Shown here: positions 61,618 through 64,000 of the stretch, one piece after another
Position numbering within the stretch: the stretch's first letter is position 1
Layout: each line of letters starts with the position of its first letter
Assembly (NCBI GenBank): GCA_937120475.1
Contig: CAKZJV010000007.1
Location: 2,496,068-2,560,067 of the forward strand
DNA: 64,000 nucleotides
Origin: an uncultured Cryomorphaceae bacterium
GTDB lineage: Bacteria > Bacteroidota > Bacteroidia > Flavobacteriales > Schleiferiaceae
Direction of reading: 5' to 3'
Position numbers and translations under genes: made by a program
The notes under the pieces: model-generated
The model's input: the letters and a program-made list of their open reading frames with translations, nothing else
What the model was told of the DNA's origin: nothing
Database searches by the model: none

Positions 61618-63516
61618 TTAATAGGCTCTTACGTTTTTACCTTCGTAAAAATTGAGGAAAGCCCGGTTTACCACCCGCATACCACCAGCCGTGGGGAAGT
61701 TGCCCGTAAAGTACCAGTCGCCCAGGTTATTGGGGCAAGCCTGGTGCAAATCTTCAATACTTTGAAAAATAATTTTCACCTCGGCCTTCATACCGGGAGG
61801 CGTAAGGAGCTGCGCAATCTTATCGGAAATCTGCTCTGCGGAAAATGGAGCGTAAATATCTTTCACAAAATTCTGGATCTCATGATCCGGCAAATCCTTT
61901 TGCGCTACACATTTTTCGTACACATTGTCAATCACGTTATCCAGGCCGCTTTCTTTGAGAAGGGAAATAGCTGCCCTGAAGGCTATAAAGTCTCCTAGCT
62001 TAGCCATATCAATACCGTAGCAATCGGGGTAGCGAATTTGCGGGGCTGATGAAATTATCACAATCTTTTTGGGGCCGAGGCGGTCCAGTATGCCTAAAAT
62101 ACTTTGCCTCAAAGTAGTGCCCCGTACAATGCTATCGTCAATAACCACCAGGTTATCATCGGGTTTTACGGTTTCGTAGGTAATGTCGTAAACATGTGAA
62201 ACCAAGTCGTCACGGCTGCTGTCTTCCGTAATGAAAGTGCGCATTTTAACGTCCTTCCAGGCAATTTTTTCCACACGGGGGCGAATAGAGAGTAACTCTT
62301 CCAGCTTTTGGCTATCCAGTTCGCCTTCATGCTTTAATATTTTATCGCGCTTTACCCGGTTGAGGTAAGTTTCCATACCCTTTACCATACCGTAAAAGGA
62401 TATTTCAGCGGTATTGGGAATAAAGGAAAAGACCGTGTGGCGCAGGTCGTGATCCACTTCTTCCAAAATGGCCGGACAAACCCGTTGGCCGAGCTCAATG
62501 CGTTCGCGGTAAATGTCAGAATCATTGCCGCGTGAAAAGTAAATGCGTTCAAAGGAGCAGGCTTTGCGCTCCAAAGGTTTACGGATTTGTTCCAGCGAGG
62601 CCTTGCCACTCTTCTTAATTATCAAGGCGTGGCCGGGCGTTACTTCCTTAATCTCCTTAAAGGGAACATTAAAGGCGGTTTGAATAACCGGGCGTTCCGA
62701 GGCCACTACGGTTACTTCATCATCATCGTAAAAGAAGGCGGGGCGAATGCCGGAAGGGTCGCGTAATACAAAAGCGTCCCCATGACCAAATAAACCCGCC
62801 ATGGCGTAGCCACCGTCCCATTTTTTGGCACTTTTACGTAAAATCTTGGCGATATTCAGCTCATCGGCAATATGCTGGCTGATGTCTTTTTTGGCTAAAC
62901 CGCTTTTTTTGTATTTGCGATAAAGCTTTTCGTTCTGTTCATCTAAAAAGTGGCCGATCTTTTCCAGTATGGTTACCGTGTCAGCTTTTTCCTTGGGGTG
63001 CTGGCCCAGGTCAACCAGGTGGCTGAACAACTCATCTACGTTGGTCATGTTAAAGTTACCGGCCAGTATGAGGTTGCGGGTTACCCAGTTATTTTGCCGC
63101 AAAAAGGGGTGGCATTGCTCAATAGAATTACCTCCATAGGTGCCATAACGCAGGTGCCCCAGGTACAACTCCCCTACGTAGGGCAGGTTTTGCTTTAACC
63201 AGGCCGGGTCTTTCAGTTTTTCACGATCCTCACCAATACCATCGTTGATGCGCTCGTTCACGCGTTGAAAGAGATCCTGAATAGGGGTTTTGTCGTTGGA
63301 GCGGTAGCGACTTATGTAGCGCGTTCCGGGGGGCATATCCAGCTTAATGTTGGCCAGCCCTGCACCGTCCTGCCCACGGTTGTGCTGTTTCTCCATAAGC
63401 AGGTACATTTTATTAACCCCGTACAGGGCTGTACCGTACTTTTCCAGGTAGTAATCCAGTGGTTTTTTGAGTCGCACAAGTGCTATTCCGCACTCGTGTT
63501 TAATGGCATCGCTCAT
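61618..63516 (-). CDS. glutamine amidophosphoribosyltransferase family protein (PurF-like, long form)
   Basis: 632 aa, longer than the ~470-500 aa usual PurF. Class II glutaminase with Cys9 as predicted nucleophile after a short propeptide ('MSDAIKHECGIALVRL'), plus 'HNRGQDGAGLA' and 'HLRYGTYGG'. The phosphoribosyltransferase domain has PRPP motif 'DNLVVIDDSIVRGTTLRQSI'. It makes 5-phosphoribosylamine, the first purine step, unless it is the Bacteroidota paralogue with a modified role. The extra length is spread through inserts ('LGQHPKEKADTVTILEKIGHFLDEQNEKLYRKYKKS' and a C-terminal 60-aa tail). Confidence 0.88.
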   Translation of the reverse strand: MSDAIKHECGIALVRLKKPLDYYLEKYGTALYGVNKMYLLMEKQHNRGQDGAGLANIKLDMPPGTRYISRYRSNDKTPIQDLFQRVNERINDGIGEDREKLKDPAWLKQNLPYVGELYLGHLRYGTYGGNSIEQCHPFLRQNNWVTRNLILAGNFNMTNVDELFSHLVDLGQHPKEKADTVTILEKIGHFLDEQNEKLYRKYKKSGLAKKDISQHIADELNIAKILRKSAKKWDGGYAMAGLFGHGDAFVLRDPSGIRPAFFYDDDEVTVVASERPVIQTAFNVPFKEIKEVTPGHALIIKKSGKASLEQIRKPLERKACSFERIYFSRGNDSDIYRERIELGQRVCPAILEEVDHDLRHTVFSFIPNTAEISFYGMVKGMETYLNRVKRDKILKHEGELDSQKLEELLSIRPRVEKIAWKDVKMRTFITEDSSRDDLVSHVYDITYETVKPDDNLVVIDDSIVRGTTLRQSILGILDRLGPKKIVIISSAPQIRYPDCYGIDMAKLGDFIAFRAAISLLKESGLDNVIDNVYEKCVAQKDLPDHEIQNFVKDIYAPFSAEQISDKIAQLLTPPGMKAEVKIIFQSIEDLHQACPNNLGDWYFTGNFPTAGGMRVVNRAFLNFYEGKNVRAY

Positions 63517-63550
63517 GAAGAAAACTCCTTACTTGGGTGAGCTTGCAAAT

Positions 63551-64000
63551 TTACGGGTTTTTAGTCACCCTTTCTTCCGCTTTATTGGAGTTATCTATAG
63601 TGAAACGGCTTTTATCAATGTTCAACCATTCTAGGGTGGAGTTACAGAAGATGTCTTCCACCACGGATGGGTCCAAGTTCATTTCGTTAATAAACTGTCC
63701 TATTTCCAGGTCGCCTAGCGGAAAGGGATAGTCGGAACCCAGGGTTACCCTTTTAGAGCCTTGCATATCCAGTATGTATTGCAACATTTTGGGGTCATGG
63801 GTAATACAGTCCACCCAAAAATCACCGATGTAAGCCCGTGGATTTACGTTGTTATGGATGGCCACCAGGTCCGGGCGGCAATTAAAACCATGCTCCACCC
63901 GGCCAATGGTAGGTAAAAAAGAGCCTCCGGCATGGGAAAAGCATACCCTTAGTTGCGGCAATTTTTCAAATACACCACCGAATATCATCGAACAAACGGC
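63551..64000 (-). CDS. amidohydrolase of the ACMSD family, N-terminus outside window
   Basis: The frame is open to the right edge, 'AVCSMIFGGVFEKLPQLRVCFSHAGGSFLPTIGRVEHGF', so the N-terminal metal-binding part is missing. Visible are a metal His in 'CFSHAGGSF' and Asp in 'VTLGSDYPFPLGD', as in 2-amino-3-carboxymuconate-6-semialdehyde decarboxylase and relatives. Substrate could be a tryptophan-degradation intermediate. Ends 34 bp before the purF-like start. Confidence 0.82.
   Translation of the reverse strand, partial: AVCSMIFGGVFEKLPQLRVCFSHAGGSFLPTIGRVEHGFNCRPDLVAIHNNVNPRAYIGDFWVDCITHDPKMLQYILDMQGSKRVTLGSDYPFPLGDLEIGQFINEMNLDPSVVEDIFCNSTLEWLNIDKSRFTIDNSNKAEERVTKNP

Overview
The window is chromosomal DNA of a marine-type Bacteroidota, most likely Flavobacteriales or a close relative (inference). 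Three secreted proteins end in type IX secretion (Por/T9SS) sorting domains. A near-complete bat (Bacteroides aerotolerance) operon, an S46 dipeptidyl peptidase, two LytS/LytTR two-component pairs and starts without clear Shine-Dalgarno sites all fit that phylum. Many genes overlap by 1-14 nt in tight operons.

Left part (1-20.9 kb): the end of a glycogen-binding-like (CBM48/E-set) repeat protein and a tRNA-Ala(GGC) are followed by tandem 146-bp repeats. Each repeat carries a rho-independent terminator and a decayed tRNA-Ala copy interrupted by a 20-22 bp palindrome. Then come a propeller histidine kinase with its LytTR regulator, a large T9SS-sorted protein, a decayed fragment of the same regulator, and a lipoprotein. 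A minus-strand operon encodes an ABC ATPase, its permease, a YtrA-like GntR repressor and a GIN-like exported protein, with a candidate operator just upstream. A decayed tolC copy, a secreted M43-like metalloprotease and a TetR-ABC-HlyD-TolC export operon follow. The ABC protein of that operon has lost most catalytic motifs.

Middle (21-31 kb): a locus that reads as a proteolytic signalling unit. It has an exported TPR-CHAT protease-like protein, a small tail-anchored protein, a single-pass TPR protein in the anti-sigma position, an ECF sigma factor and a divergent 734-aa protein of unrecognised family. An AT-rich TIR-domain gene (probable effector, probably acquired), a dGTPase and a DoxX protein follow.

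Right part (31-64 kb): moxR-DUF58-(306 aa)-batA-batB-batC-batD-batE in one minus-strand operon; a PhoX-like T9SS protein; a di-heme peroxidase; a hybrid sensor kinase overlapping a fructosamine-kinase family gene; an outer-membrane barrel protein; a heme-motif FG-GAP lipoprotein; a PdeM-like phosphoesterase; a DPP7-type S46 peptidase; catalase; a small beta-barrel protein; an ATP-dependent DNA ligase; a second LytTR/LytS pair in reverse gene order; a secreted alpha/beta hydrolase; a glutamine amidophosphoribosyltransferase; and the end of an ACMSD-type amidohydrolase cut by the window edge.

The strongest leads are the TPR-CHAT/sigma/TPR locus with its 734-aa neighbour, the catalytically degenerate ABC exporter, and a recurring scar in which a T9SS cargo gene sits between an intact neighbour and a decayed copy of that neighbour.
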